The notes under the pieces were generated by a model, which was given only the letters and a program-made list of their open reading frames with translations, did not search any database and was not told where the DNA came from. This document shows, piece after piece, positions 1-12,491 of a stretch of 20,269 nt of DNA. Position numbers and translations under genes: made by a program. Numbering within the stretch: position 1 is the first letter of the stretch; each line of letters opens with the position of its first letter. The stretch comes from Beroe ovata (taxonomy: Eukaryota; Ctenophora; Nuda; Beroida; Beroidae), in assembly GCA_946803715.1 (NCBI GenBank), contig CAMPET010000188.1, forward strand, positions 70,609 through 90,877. Direction: 5' to 3'.

Positions 1-25
1 ACACACACACACACACACACACACT
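1..25. repeat. (AC)n microsatellite at the left edge
   Basis: The window opens in an uninterrupted AC dinucleotide run of about 25 bases. The right edge ends in the same kind of repeat, so both ends probably reflect assembly breaks at microsatellites and not biological borders. Confidence 0.95.
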
Positions 26-585
26 AATACATTCTTACCAATATTCACGGCAATGAGGTGATCGTCGCGCTATGTAGATTCATCCGACATGTTTAATGTT
101 ATTCAAAACGGGCCAAAATGATCATGAATGCGCTGCACACACATTTATGATTTATGTTTTTGTACTGGAAATAAAGTCATTACCCTCATCACCTACCTTT
201 TGAGAACTTTAAATCAGCTGTTAATAAATTTTGTTGCATAGGGACTTGCTTCTGAAGATTGAACATTGTAGACCGTGATACAAAGTCAATTGAATCAAAC
301 CCACACCCCTTTTCGCCACAAATCTACTGACAGTTTCAAGACATTATAGTCTCTTCTTCAGGATCTCCACAAAGTGTGGCCCTCGCTTCTCAAATTTGAT
401 TGTAATAATAAGTGTTGATAAATTTAAGACATTATTCTTATTTCTTATCATAGAAAAGAATCTGGTGCTACTTGAAGTAACGCGCGGCAATCATAAAGTC
501 ATGTGTACTAGCGCGACATTGTATAATTAGTTAAGGAGCCGAGCCGCGCACGCGCGTAATTGTGCAAAATGCATTTTCCCGATAA
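26..585. other. Spacer with a CpG-rich patch before the first gene
   Basis: No gene is supported here. An AATAAA at 170-175 could be a poly(A) signal for a gene left of the window. From about 480 to 557 the sequence becomes rich in CG dinucleotides (several GCGC blocks) compared with its AT-rich surroundings, and a TCATGTG (a CACATGA E-box on the other strand) lies at 499-505. This would fit a promoter for the plus-strand gene whose first possible ATG is at 586. No TATA box is obvious, and this is inference from base composition and position only. Confidence 0.3.
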
Positions 586-2042
586 ATGTCAATTTACCCG
601 ATAAAATTAACAATGTTTCGCTGCAGATACGACTCTCTGATAAGGGACACGGTTTGCTGTTTTCTGGGGATCAGCTTAGCTCGGAAATTTGGTAAAGTGT
701 TCAAGATTCGGCCCATCATCAAAGCTCCACTAACACTAACTTGGGATCCTAAAAATCCGCACAGCATTGCAAGGTGGATGAAGTTCGTCGTGCAAGGTAA
801 TATTTCCCGTTCTTAATTCCACAGTCATCAATCCTGACAACTTTTATACAGTCGCTACCAATTATTGAGCTCCATTATACCTCTCTCTCTCTACCTCTCT
901 ATACCTCATTCTCTCTTTGTTCAACTCGTCTATAACCCCGCCCTAATCACGGATTACTCAGGAGTTGCATTGTGGCAAATCACTCTCGTTTACAACGCGG
1001 ATCTCGGCCCACACAACTTCAATCCTGGCAATATACTTCTCCTAATTGCATACGCTTCGACAATTTTGGTATTCGATTGTAAATGATTGAAGATCATTAA
1101 TTGTACAATGTACATCTATAATAGACAGTGCTATCAATTCCACAGAATATTTTCCTCTGCTAAATCCTCCATTTTGTGGTCCAATAACCCTGAACAAATT
1201 CCTCAGATTATCTGCTACTGGAATTTGAACGATTTCCCCGATTGTACTCGACGTCACGTCATTTCTTGGCATGTCGGATGGATGGTCTTTTCTGTCTACC
1301 TCTTCCTTTATACGATCAACCCTTCCTTCGATAGTGCCATGTATCTGATCTTTGTAGTGGAGTGCAGTGCTAGCATAGCACTGTATTGGTTCGATATTTA
1401 TCTTAGGTGAGTGTCTCCGTAATTTGGAAACATGACTGAATTTGAGATATACTTTGTTTAAAATTTGTTTGTTCTGGATCAAGCTGTTTGTTCTGGATCA
1501 AGCTAATTGGAAAAGATGTGATCACATTTTAATCGCTATCGTCTCAGGTGGAATGTAAATGGAATTCGACAAACAGTTTTCGGTTCCCCAACTAACTGTG
1601 GCAAAGATTCAGTTGGATTGTTGGAAGAGGATGTTAAGAATAGCATCCCGTTGTCTTGCTACAGAGATGCGCTCGATTGCATCGATAATAGCGGGGAAGA
1701 CAAGGTAAACCTTCTTAATTTAGAGGGTCGAGGGAGCAACTTCTAGAGTCTCTAAGAGTCAAGATATTCACCTTTCTATCACATTTCGTCCCATAGGTGT
1801 CGGTGGATGTTCTCAAGAAGCTGGCAGCAGACCTACACAATCGCCCAGATCCCGCCGCCCTACCGCCCACTCGCTCAGACCTGCTCCTGACATGCCTCAA
1901 GACAATCGTCAGACTGGTAATTATCGGTATTTGTTGTAGTCAACCCTTCCTTTGGGGTGGCCCCCAGTACAAGAGACATTGGTGTGGCAATCCTCTGGTC
2001 AAGGGGTTCAACGGCTGTGCCAAATACCATGATGAACTGTAG
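586..2042 (+). CDS. Unrecognised multi-pass membrane protein, five-exon model
   Basis: Proposed exons are 586-796, 962-1068, 1129-1406, 1548-1704 and 1797-2042, giving 332 residues. Every intron is GT..AG and the phases agree. The first intron ends in a long CT-rich tract before CAG at 959-961, and the others are short (60-165 bases). Hydrophobic stretches that could cross a membrane lie near residues 94-110, 155-170 and 177-195, with a weaker one near 20-33. Between and after them are Cys-bearing loops and an acidic, soluble-looking tail from exon 4. I do not recognise the family. The start is uncertain: ATG at 586 or the in-frame ATG at 613, or exon 1 may be internal, because a CAG just before 630 could be an acceptor. 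The end is also uncertain: a donor-like GTAATT at 1917 could splice onward, in which case the stop at 2040-2042 would not be used. The gene converges with the tubulin gene downstream. Confidence 0.5.
1467..1504 (+). repeat. 19-bp tandem duplication inside an intron
   Basis: A 19-base unit beginning GTTTGTTCTGG is present twice in exact tandem (1467-1485 and 1486-1504). It lies in the intron 1407-1547 of the plus-strand gene and looks like simple replication slippage. Confidence 0.9.
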
Positions 2043-2100
2043 GTGTTTGTGCTGATTATAGGATTATAATTTCGACAGAAAGCGACGAAGCAACAGTGTG

Positions 2101-2194
2101 AGTTACGTTGTGTGAGTTACGTTGTGTGAGTTACGTTGTGTGAGTTACGTTGTGTGAGTTGCGTTGTGTGAGTTACGTTGTGTGAGTTACGTTA
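2101..2194 (+). repeat. 14-bp minisatellite, about 6.7 copies
   Basis: The unit AGTTACGTTGTGTG repeats head to tail from 2101. One copy (2157-2170) carries a single A-to-G change and the last copy is incomplete. It begins 58 bases after the stop codon of the first gene model and shows no coding character. Confidence 0.95.
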
Positions 2195-2723
2195 TGAGTA
2201 ACAGTGTATGTGAGTACAGCTTCATTGAGTTCAGAGTTGTTGATAGAATCGCTCCTTACACTCGCCTGGCACTTCACCTACCTATTTCACCTATTTTCTA
2301 TTGTTGAGTGTCAACAATCAATATGCGGCATGTTTCATGTGTTCCGTTGTGATGATATTTAATAATGAATGTAATTGTATGGTCGTATCGCGTATTCAAG
2401 AATTCGGAATTTCTGATAACGCAGAGATGGTTGTTTTGATTATTAATAATTCGTATTTGTCATGTCAGACTCAGATTGTCACTGGGTTAGTGCAGTATAA
2501 TTTAGATGCTACTGGTTTGATGCTATCTGGACATCATCATAATCATATTATGCTATAGCATATAGCCAATTAATGAATATAGCTATGCCTTAATTTGCTA
2601 TATCTAATTCAAAAGGTTTAAACTATTATATATATCTGATCTTAGAATATGAATATGATATAGATACTTGAATATAAATAGTGATACTATTGATCTGCAA
2701 TTTCTTCTGTGTTTTGTCTGTCT
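2195..2723. other. AT-rich spacer, no supported gene
   Basis: A frame stays open from 2301 to 2558, preceded by a CT-rich tract and an AG at 2302-2303, so a further exon of the first gene is possible. However, its translation is low in information (Asn/Ile/Val rich, ending in a His/Asn run) and resembles chance reading of AT-rich DNA. From about 2560 to 2700 the DNA is very AT-rich with TATA-like runs. Confidence 0.4.
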
Positions 2724-2822
2724 TCTAATTCTTGCCGGATGTTATCTGTCCACTGTTTCTTGCGCGCGCCGCGCGCAAGAAACATGAAACAGAGGACAGA
2801 TAACATCCGGTACTCTAATTCT
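2724..2822. mobile_element. Foldback (MITE-like) hairpin flanked by a 9-bp direct repeat
   Basis: Two arms, about 2735-2768 and 2770-2810, are reverse complements. They match through CCGGATGTTATCTGTCC, a short mismatch, TGTTTC and a CTTGCGCGCG block at the centre; the right arm has about 7 extra bases. The same 9 bases, TCTAATTCT, stand directly outside each arm (2724-2732 and 2814-2822), as expected for a target-site duplication. The element is about 80 bases long and encodes nothing. Such short hairpins are usually non-autonomous DNA transposons. The family is unknown, and the duplication could still be chance. Confidence 0.6.
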
Positions 2823-2834
2823 AAATCGAAACTT

Positions 2835-2990
2835 GTCAGATGTTATCTGACCTGTTGCGCGCGCGCGCGCCTTCAACGAAGCAAGGCCGAAACAGGCCTT
2901 CGATGCAAGCCGCAAAGCGGCTTGCGTCTGAAAATAAGTCTGCGCTGCGCCGCGCGCGCAAAACGAATTCGCTCGAAATTCTCGACATGT
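2835..2990. repeat. Cluster of further short perfect hairpins, GC-rich
   Basis: Next to the foldback element are GTCAGAT-GTT-ATCTGAC (2835-2851), a (GC)n run (about 2856-2870), AAGGCC with GGCCTT (2883-2888 and 2895-2900), and GCAAGCCGC-AAA-GCGGCTTGC (2905-2925, a perfect 9-bp stem). A GC-alternating block follows at about 2941-2959. The first hairpin shares the core GATGTTATCTG with both arms of the 2735-2810 element, so the two are probably related. Their GC content contrasts sharply with the AT-rich flanks. Confidence 0.75.
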
Positions 2991-2999
2991 ATATTGCAT

Positions 3000-3514
3000 C
3001 ATCGATCAACAAGTGAGCTGGTTGAGCGCTAGAGACGCGCGCGAAACCCGGGCCTATCGTAGACAGGCAAATAAGTCATTCATTACACACAGTGCACACT
3101 GCACATTTACATCCTTCACCGGAAGATTTATGTCACACAAGCATACACTCGGTCAAAAACAACATTGCATTGCATATTGCATGTTCAATAGCGAATTATT
3201 ATCCAAATTTCAGATCTAATTGTGAAAAACATCATTTGTCATCACGGACATTGATAAAAGTTTTATTTACAACTTAACAGTGATCATGTCATTGTTGAAC
3301 TAACATGAACAATATTTACAATATTGATTTAAGTCATCATCATGATCAGATGCCAATTGTGGCTTCCCCACCATTTGTGTCAAATGATCAGTGGAGAAAG
3401 GGTGTGATGTGACCACGCATGTTAAGAGTGCATGAAAAAATCACCCTTGATCATTTTCATCAAATACTACTATTGTTATTGGGCCAATGTACTGAAAATT
3501 GGAATTTGGATCTT
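3000..3514. other. Spacer: 3' flank of the tubulin gene
   Basis: No gene is supported. On the minus strand this is the 3' region of the tubulin gene, so some of it should be its 3' untranslated region. A small GC-rich patch (about 3023-3056) continues the hairpin cluster's composition. Confidence 0.5.
3262..3267 (-). terminator. Possible poly(A) signal of the tubulin gene
   Basis: AATAAA on the minus strand, about 250 bases after the tubulin stop codon, and the nearest exact match I found downstream of it. The cleavage site is not determinable from sequence alone. Confidence 0.4.
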
Positions 3515-6333
<2,819 letters not shown>

Positions 6334-6540
6334 TGATCTGAGCTCTGGGGAAGGGAAGATAGCAGGGTCTGACGACGAATTTGAAATGGGCTTGTGGTCG
6401 ACTTATGGATAAGATAGATTTGATATGTGATAAGTACGGTCCACCTTGAATATAGATCGCGCATTTAGCATTTATCACAATCAAGAAGCAAATAAAAAAC
6501 TGCAGATTGAAAAACGAGGAACGGGTACATCTCATGAACT
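6334..6540 (-). other. Probable tubulin 5' untranslated region
   Basis: The ATG at 6331-6333 is the first in-frame ATG after an in-frame TAA upstream, so translation starting here is well supported. A CT-rich tract ending in CCCCAG about 12 bases upstream of the ATG could be an acceptor for a leader intron, which is common in animal tubulin genes. No leader exon could be fixed. Confidence 0.35.
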
Positions 6541-6599
6541 TGTCGATTGTTTTATCAAATACTATGACTGATGACAGTTACTGAGATGACGGATTTGGG

Positions 6600-6690
6600 T
6601 CAGTAATTTGCTCCTGGCCGGTTTGCGCCGGCGGTGGGCGACCGATCAAGAATAACGCAGAAATAACCGGTCACATGACCGTTTACAATC
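6600..6690 (-). promoter_or_regulatory. Promoter-like stretch upstream of tubulin
   Basis: This CpG-rich stretch lies 270-360 bases upstream of the tubulin start in otherwise AT-rich DNA. It holds a GCCGG..GCCGGC inverted motif at about 6617-6632 and CGGTCA-CA-TGACCG at 6668-6681, an inverted repeat around a CACATG E-box. The 11-mer GTCACATGACC also occurs at 13507-13517, in the unusual intron of the EHBP1-like gene. Promoter function is inferred from position and composition. Confidence 0.35.
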
Positions 6691-7490
6691 ACGTCGGCAG
6701 GTAAAGTTGCTGTAAGATATTCATCTACATATATAAATATTGAATATGCACATAAAACAAAATGATTGTTTCACAGATTCGTCATTTACTATCGAAGCGG
6801 ATGACAATATTTAGTCCGAATTAAGACAGTATGACGACGGTTTTTGAGTCTTTAGATAATTTTGTATATTACAAAATTGTGAGGAACTGAATACTGAGTC
6901 TATTTTGAATGCTGTGTTGGATTTCATTGAACGTTGTGAATTATGATCGAGCTGTGAATAGAGTTATTTATGGACTTAATAAAATACTAACTTAATGAGA
7001 CACGAAATGGTGACCAAATGTAATATTCGTGATAGTAAATACTAGATAGTCATCATTGGTAATAAGTAACGATGACTTGTCATGAATATTCATTGCAGTG
7101 GCTAATCTGTCACTTATACGATTGAGATAGCGTGTCATCACCTCCTATGACATGCGTATTTGTGTGCGACGCACATATAAGCATACACATACACATTACA
7201 CACGCACACACACACACGCACGCCAACACAAACTCACAGGTTTTGAGTTTAGGATTTGATTTCAGCTTGGAAAAAGAAATATACTGGTTTTCTGGTTTCA
7301 AGTTTAGGTTTCGATTTCAGCAAGGAAAGCGATATGTCACAAGGCAATTAAACAATCGACATTGGGCAATGGGCAAGAAGCTTTAATTCAAACAGGAGAA
7401 AAATGAAAAAGTATCAGGCACACCCTCCCCAGCCTTTGTTGTGATCTCAAAGTAAGAGCTGACAGAACTCATGTTCTAAGGTTTCGCGTA
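6691..7490. other. AT-rich spacer with a short CA repeat
   Basis: No gene is supported. A CA/CG-alternating microsatellite lies at about 7178-7225. The short frames across it on both strands are artefacts of that repeat and of low-complexity flanks. Confidence 0.6.
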
Positions 7491-7520
7491 GCACATTGTC
7501 AAGTGTACCCACTGCAGTCA

Positions 7521-7620
7521 ATAAATCTGCTGTTAATATGGCACTTATGAGTCATGACAGCAGACTGAGGTCAGCAAATAGTGACGTCATAATGAGTTAA
7601 TATGCGTGAGATTGGCGCGA
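7521..7620. promoter_or_regulatory. Cluster of bZIP-like and E2F-like sites, possible distal element
   Basis: Within 100 bases are TGAGTCA (AP-1-like, 7548-7554), GGTCAGCA (7569-7576, half of a Maf site), the full CRE palindrome TGACGTCA (7582-7589) and TTGGCGCGA (about 7612-7620, E2F-like). CTGCTGT and ACAGCAG (about 7527-7533 and 7556-7562) form inverted arms around the first site. It lies about 1.2 kb upstream of the tubulin start. Single sites of this kind arise by chance; only their density is suggestive. Confidence 0.25.
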
Positions 7621-7639
7621 CTGAGGGATGTTGCTCTGT

Positions 7640-8560
7640 CTCATGATTATACATTAGAGATAGGATCGCGCGAGCACAATATTCATCAAGAATTTCAGTT
7701 GGAGATAGTGGAGACATGATAGCTCCGTAGAACGCAGAATGGAGCTGTAGACAGCTGTCAAGTGTGAAGTCAAGCGACTGTAGCGCAGGTGCAAATTGGA
7801 TTGATTAGTCCAAATTTCAGTGCAACCACCAGCAAAGGAACAACAAAAGCGAAGTACCTCGCTTCAATTATTGGCATACTATCTTACTATGAATTAAACT
7901 GTGAATTGAACTGCATTCTATAGGCTATTGCGGGGCGAATATGATCAATTCTACTTGAAACTTTTGATGCCTGTATAGTGTATAGATCAACCTTCTTATA
8001 AAGACGATGAAACGTTTCGACACATTCCTCGATCGAGCTTTACACAAACGCACACAAAACGCTCTCAAATAGTACTAACCCATGCTTCTGCATGCGCAGT
8101 AGTGTCGTAAATACCATCTGTTAAATATTATAAGGATATTAATTTATCCAAACATTTTACAGCGTACGTGTGCGTGTATGCATGTATGCATGTGTGTGTG
8201 TGTGTAAGAAGGTTGTCATCAAGGTAGGGTATATTGAAGGTGAAAATTTCGAGAGATTAGCGTGAGTACGGGAAGTGAAGTGAATGACGAATGGTGTACT
8301 TGGAAACTCCTCGACTGCGACAATCTCTGAGTAGGGTTGCAAAGGAAGGATAATCTCTAAGTTGTCATTGATTCTAGTTTTTGAATGAATATAAAAAGTT
8401 GGAATATAAAAGAGAATAGATAGGCAATCTCTTTAATTTGAATCAGAAATAAGTTGCCCTCCCCTGCACCTTTCATCTTATCATGCGATGAAACTAACGC
8501 TCTGACGTTATCAATATACGGCGAGATGAACCACTATAATTTCCACGGATTCGGTATCCG
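7640..8560. other. Spacer, nothing recognised
   Basis: No coding pattern, RNA gene or transposon was recognised. A short GT-rich run with ATGCATGT repeats lies at about 8166-8205. The reverse-strand frame across it is repeat-driven. Confidence 0.5.
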
Positions 8561-8563
8561 CGT

Positions 8564-8600
8564 AACACACACACACACACACACACNACACACAAACACA

Positions 8601-8645
<45 letters not shown>
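8564..8645. repeat. (CA)n microsatellite with one undetermined base
   Basis: About 80 bases of CA repeat, broken by a few A insertions and one T, with a single N at 8587. The N inside the run suggests unresolved repeat length or a collapsed assembly, so the true length may differ. The frames that read through it are not genes. Confidence 0.95.
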
Positions 8646-8648
<3 letters not shown>

Positions 8649-9438
8649 ACAAGCAGCACCGACGACGGGAACTCGTATAAATAGTGCACGGGAGGTGTAT
8701 GAGAGGGAGGGAAAGCCAACGGTGACTCATATGTAGTAGTGGAAATGATGCAACATAGCGTAGCTGTAGTGGAAGATGTCGAGTATGAGGGAGAAAGCCT
8801 TACAACACCATCACATGTCATCATGATATCAGGGAGATATATCTGCCTCGGTAACAATATTATATACTACTGGTTATCTTGCAATATGTTGTCACAACTG
8901 GATTATTGAGGCATGATAGCTCACTCTAGCTGCTGAGCTCACTCTAACCTCTAGACTCTATCTTGCCAGTGCCGTATATAGGTGATCTAGGTGCTATATA
9001 CTATGGTTTCAACTGATGATGAGAGGGAGAGGGGGAAGTGACCTGATATTCTGACGAGTCCGTCATGGATTCCCCAACCACTGAATCAGAGTTTGGTAGT
9101 TTGCGGAGTATATCGGTAAAAGTGTTAACAACAAAGGAGCAGTTTTTCCTGTCGATAGCTTATACGTGAGTGTGGCTCCGATAGATTCGGTTTGGATGGA
9201 TAAGTTGTGACAATCAAAATGAGTTCAGGGATTAGCGAGTGCTGAGACAAAGACGAATCGGAGTGTCCGATGTTAAGATAAACACGTACCCACTTATCAA
9301 TAAACAGCAAATCCTGCAAAAGTCTCTTTTTTCTGAACACGGTAATTTATTTGATAAGTAATTTCGTTCTGACAACTTGCACCCTTGCTGTTTCAAATTT
9401 CATTTAGAAGTGTATGAAACTCTGACGAAAATTTATCG
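8646..9438. other. Spacer, nothing recognised
   Basis: No supported gene. The minus-strand frame at 9125-9340 has no recognisable domain, and its composition does not stand out from the spacer. Confidence 0.45.
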
Positions 9439-9651
9439 ATGGAAACGGAGTCCAACCAAAATTCAATTTTTATGGAAAACAGTACTGATGTGTATCCAAT
9501 TTCGTTGACATCGATCCCACCAAATTCTACAAAACAGACAGGTTCAATGTCTACTATGATCATAATTCAGAGCTTAATCGCTCAATCAAGGTATCAAATC
9601 CTTAGCGTGCTCAAAATAATTATTGTCATTATTTCATTAGCGACTTCCTAA
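9439..9651 (+). CDS. Doubtful small ORF: possible fragment of a membrane protein
   Basis: A 70-codon frame starts at an ATG. Its N-terminal half is rich in Ser/Thr/Asn and holds two N-glycosylation-type sequons (ENSTD and PNSTK). It ends in a strongly hydrophobic run, about residues 53-70, after a short basic stretch. That layout resembles the extracellular N-terminus and first helix of a receptor, or a tail-anchored small protein. The frame stops at once in an AT-only tandem repeat and no donor site is visible at its end. It may be a truncated pseudogene fragment or chance. I recognise no family. Confidence 0.15.
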   Translation: METESNQNSIFMENSTDVYPISLTSIPPNSTKQTGSMSTMIIIQSLIAQSRYQILSVLKIIIVIISLATS

Positions 9652-9682
9652 TTATTTAAATATTTAAATATTTAAATATTTA
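9651..9682. repeat. (ATTTAAAT)-type 8-bp tandem repeat
   Basis: An AT-only run in which TATTTAAA recurs about four times. It terminates the small ORF that precedes it. Confidence 0.85.
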
Positions 9683-11196
9683 AGCAAGTATTTGAGTCAT
9701 CGAATTATGAAACTTCCTGACAACTTCTGATTTTAGGTTAAGTTGTAGTTTGTATGTACGCATTATAATAGCATCGAAATGACACCGGGAATCGAGATAT
9801 AAACTAAAGAGATATTATAATTCAACTGCAGAATGGTGCAAATAACGAAAATTCCTGTTATATGATCTCCATTCCAACGTTTATCTCGTATCTTATCTCA
9901 TATCCGAAATTGCAATTTGAGAAGTTTTGGCTCCCACATATCCGTCTTCATATCGGCTACAGATAAACACGAAACGGGTTTCCCAACCAGACGCAGTCAT
10001 ACTATGAAATCGGAATGATCAGCCACTTCAAATCTTTCTTCAGACTTCCCTGATTTGCACATTACTTTACGTAGCGCGCGGTACCGAATGCATTAGTTGT
10101 GGGTGATAATGCGCGAACTGAATTTTACATTGCGCGCAATTATACTCACGTGGAGACGATGTCGACCATTTCTACCGATGAGCACACATGTCGTTTGTTT
10201 GTAGCTACGAGGAGAAATTGAAACAAACATCTGTTAGGAAACCTAAACATATTCTTGTCATGTACAATATGATGAATGATCAAAGTAATAAATTATCTCT
10301 TAAGGTATCAGAGGTTTCGTGAGTTACACGAAATTGAAAGAAATAGAGTTTAAATGTAAGAGAACGACCGTTTAACCGTCATTAATCAGTAGGAAAGGAA
10401 GATGTGTCCATCAAAGAAAGTAAAAAACCCAAATCTTGCTGGAAAACCTATACCACTGCATCTGTATTTGAAAAAAAGTGAGAGGCCGAAAAACACCGCC
10501 GTAAAAGTTTGAATTTTCACTTTAAATTGACAAGATTTACATCATAATTGTGAATATATGAATATTGGTATATCAATAGTACTCGTACGAAATAAGACGT
10601 AGATTAAACAATCTGTACACAAAAAGAGAAGAGTCATTGTGAAAATGAATGTTCGTTCTACATGAATCAATGTCGACAGTCGCGACATATTTGAGGATAA
10701 CTCCGTCACGACCCATTTCACTACTTAGCATTCGAACCTCATGCGTGGGATAGCAGAGAGAAATCTTGAAAAATGTTCATTTATGATCTCACAATGTTCT
10801 CTCCTAACATCCCAATCATCTCAAGTAAGATTTCAAAACCTCTTTCATGTAAAAACACCTATACTATATTGTTTCAAACAAGTCCATAGTTCCAAACATG
10901 AACACGGTATGATAGGAGCGCTGAGATTTGACATCGAGTAGCTATAAATCTGGTTGTAACTGTGCAAGCGATTGTCGTGGAGGAGAGTGGAAAGCAGTGA
11001 AGCAGCTGGTCTGTATCTGAAAATAATATTGCTATTAATGGGTGATAAGATAGGTGATAGGCGATAGCACCGGCAGTAGAATACTTTAGCATAACGAAAC
11101 CCCGAAAATACTCAATATCGAACGAAACAATGCAATAGGTTTCTATAACCTAGGTTTCTGTACCCTAAAAACCTGATTTCGGTACCTGCATTCTGC
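9683..11196. other. Spacer downstream of the EHBP1-like gene
   Basis: No gene is supported. The part nearest 11196 should hold the 3' untranslated region of the minus-strand gene, but I found no exact AATAAA there. A GC-rich island at about 10070-10155 contains the perfect 12-bp palindrome ATTGCGCGCAAT (10129-10140) and a CACGTG E-box (10147-10152), and could be a regulatory element or a start site for something not visible here. Confidence 0.4.
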
Positions 11197-12491
11197 TCAC
11201 GACACTTTACACGATGACTGGTCTTGGAGTAGTTTAGGTTTCTCAATCACCGATCTGAACTCGGCCTCCTCCTCTTTGGATATCATACTGATGTCGTCCC
11301 GTATCCTACAAAACAGAGGGTGGTGTTATAGCATGGAGCGATTCTTTTCTACAATTTCACAATGGTGTGAAAGCCCCAAAATTCCTCAGATCATCTATAA
11401 AATGAAAAACCATCAGGTTGCGCGTGGCGAGAACCGAATGAGGGACGCGCAATCTTGAGTGTGTGCACATATCAATTACGAAAGACGATCTCTCCCCTCC
11501 GACAATCATTTCCTTCCCTCTCTCTCTCTCTAACCTAAGGAGAACTCCTCTTTTCCTGAGGATCTCCTTGTATTCCTCCTCCAATTGTTCTTCCCTGTCC
11601 ACGTCCTGTTCTGTCTTCTCGTTATCTGTGATAGGGCACGATGATGGGAGCTATTTGGTGGATGATGGGAGAGTTGATTGACATGATGATCATGAGCCCT
11701 GATACGGTAATGTTTACGATAGACAATATGCAGTTGGGCGACTTGTTATAAGTAGAGTGGACTTTGGAATTTCGGAGTACATAAATCCAGCGAATATTCC
11801 CGAGAATACTTACAAGAGTTAATATAACGGCACACTCTTGACTCTAAGTTAACGCCAAAACTATATTAGGAATTTCGCCTGATACCACATCAAGATTGAA
11901 TATTCACAGGATATGCCAAAAATTCTGGATCTGAAGTCCGAAACAAGTCAAAAACAGTACACGGATTGAGAAAGAATCGAAGAAAAGTAAGACGAGTAGA
12001 TTGCGGACACTCACCCCTGATATTTTGGTATTTCCTCATCTCCTTCAACACCTGTTCGCACCTCTCCTCCAAATGCTCCTCATTCTGTAACGAGTTCAAC
12101 TCGTCCTGTTTGCGGACGAGAGTGTTCCTCTCGTGAACGAGGTGAAGCCAAGATTTCAGTAGCCGTTGTTCCAACTCCTGAGAAATATGGGAGAGTTGAT
12201 AGAGTATTCGGTGTGGACGTTAGTTATAAAGGAACCCTGAACAGCCATGGAAGGATCTAGATTCTTTTTATTTATGCATCAAAATAGCGTCTGCGGAGAA
12301 GGAAACAAAAATGCCCCAATATCGGAAATTTTGATTATCAATGCAATAAATGAGGATCTAACGTGATTTTGAGCGTCCATAGCAACGCGTAGTTCCTTTT
12401 CCAGAACTTTCGCCCGTTTATCTAATTTAGTGTTGTGTTCGCTGATCCGAGTATTACACTCGCTGATATAGTTCCTGACATCTTGTAAATC
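11197..12491 (-). other. Exons encoding the bMERB domain and CaaX end
   Basis: Four exons. The first two give helices with LDKRAKVLEKELR and LLKSWLHLVHERNTLVRKQ, the Trp-containing segment typical of the bMERB fold (formerly DUF3585). The third has a charged helix around EEQLEEEYKEILRKRGVLL. The last exon closes with SSCKVS and the stop at 11197-11199. The C-terminal four residues fit a CaaX box, and Ser in the last place is usually taken as favouring farnesyl transfer. Human EHBP1 also ends in a CaaX-type sequence, which supports the assignment. Confidence 0.82.

Noticed and set aside
797-961. Alternative first intron of the plus-strand gene using the AG at 851 or 869
   Set aside because: Both give the wrong phase with the donor at 797. 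The acceptor at 961 has the right phase and a long CT-rich tract.
1042-1482. A 146-codon minus-strand frame
   Set aside because: It is antisense to exons 2 and 3 of the plus-strand gene model. It shows no domain, whereas the plus strand gives hydrophobic helices and matched splice phases.
2709-3032. Plus- and minus-strand frames of 86-107 codons
   Set aside because: They cross the hairpin cluster; the Arg/Ala/Cys-rich translation is a product of GC-alternating palindromes.
8454-8857. Frames on both strands through the CA repeat
   Set aside because: They consist mostly of Thr-His or Val-Cys runs from the dinucleotide repeat and contain an N.
10730-10745. A GGTTCGAAT on the minus strand, resembling a tRNA T-loop
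   Set aside because: The flanking bases do not form a T-stem, and no acceptor, D or anticodon arms could be placed upstream.
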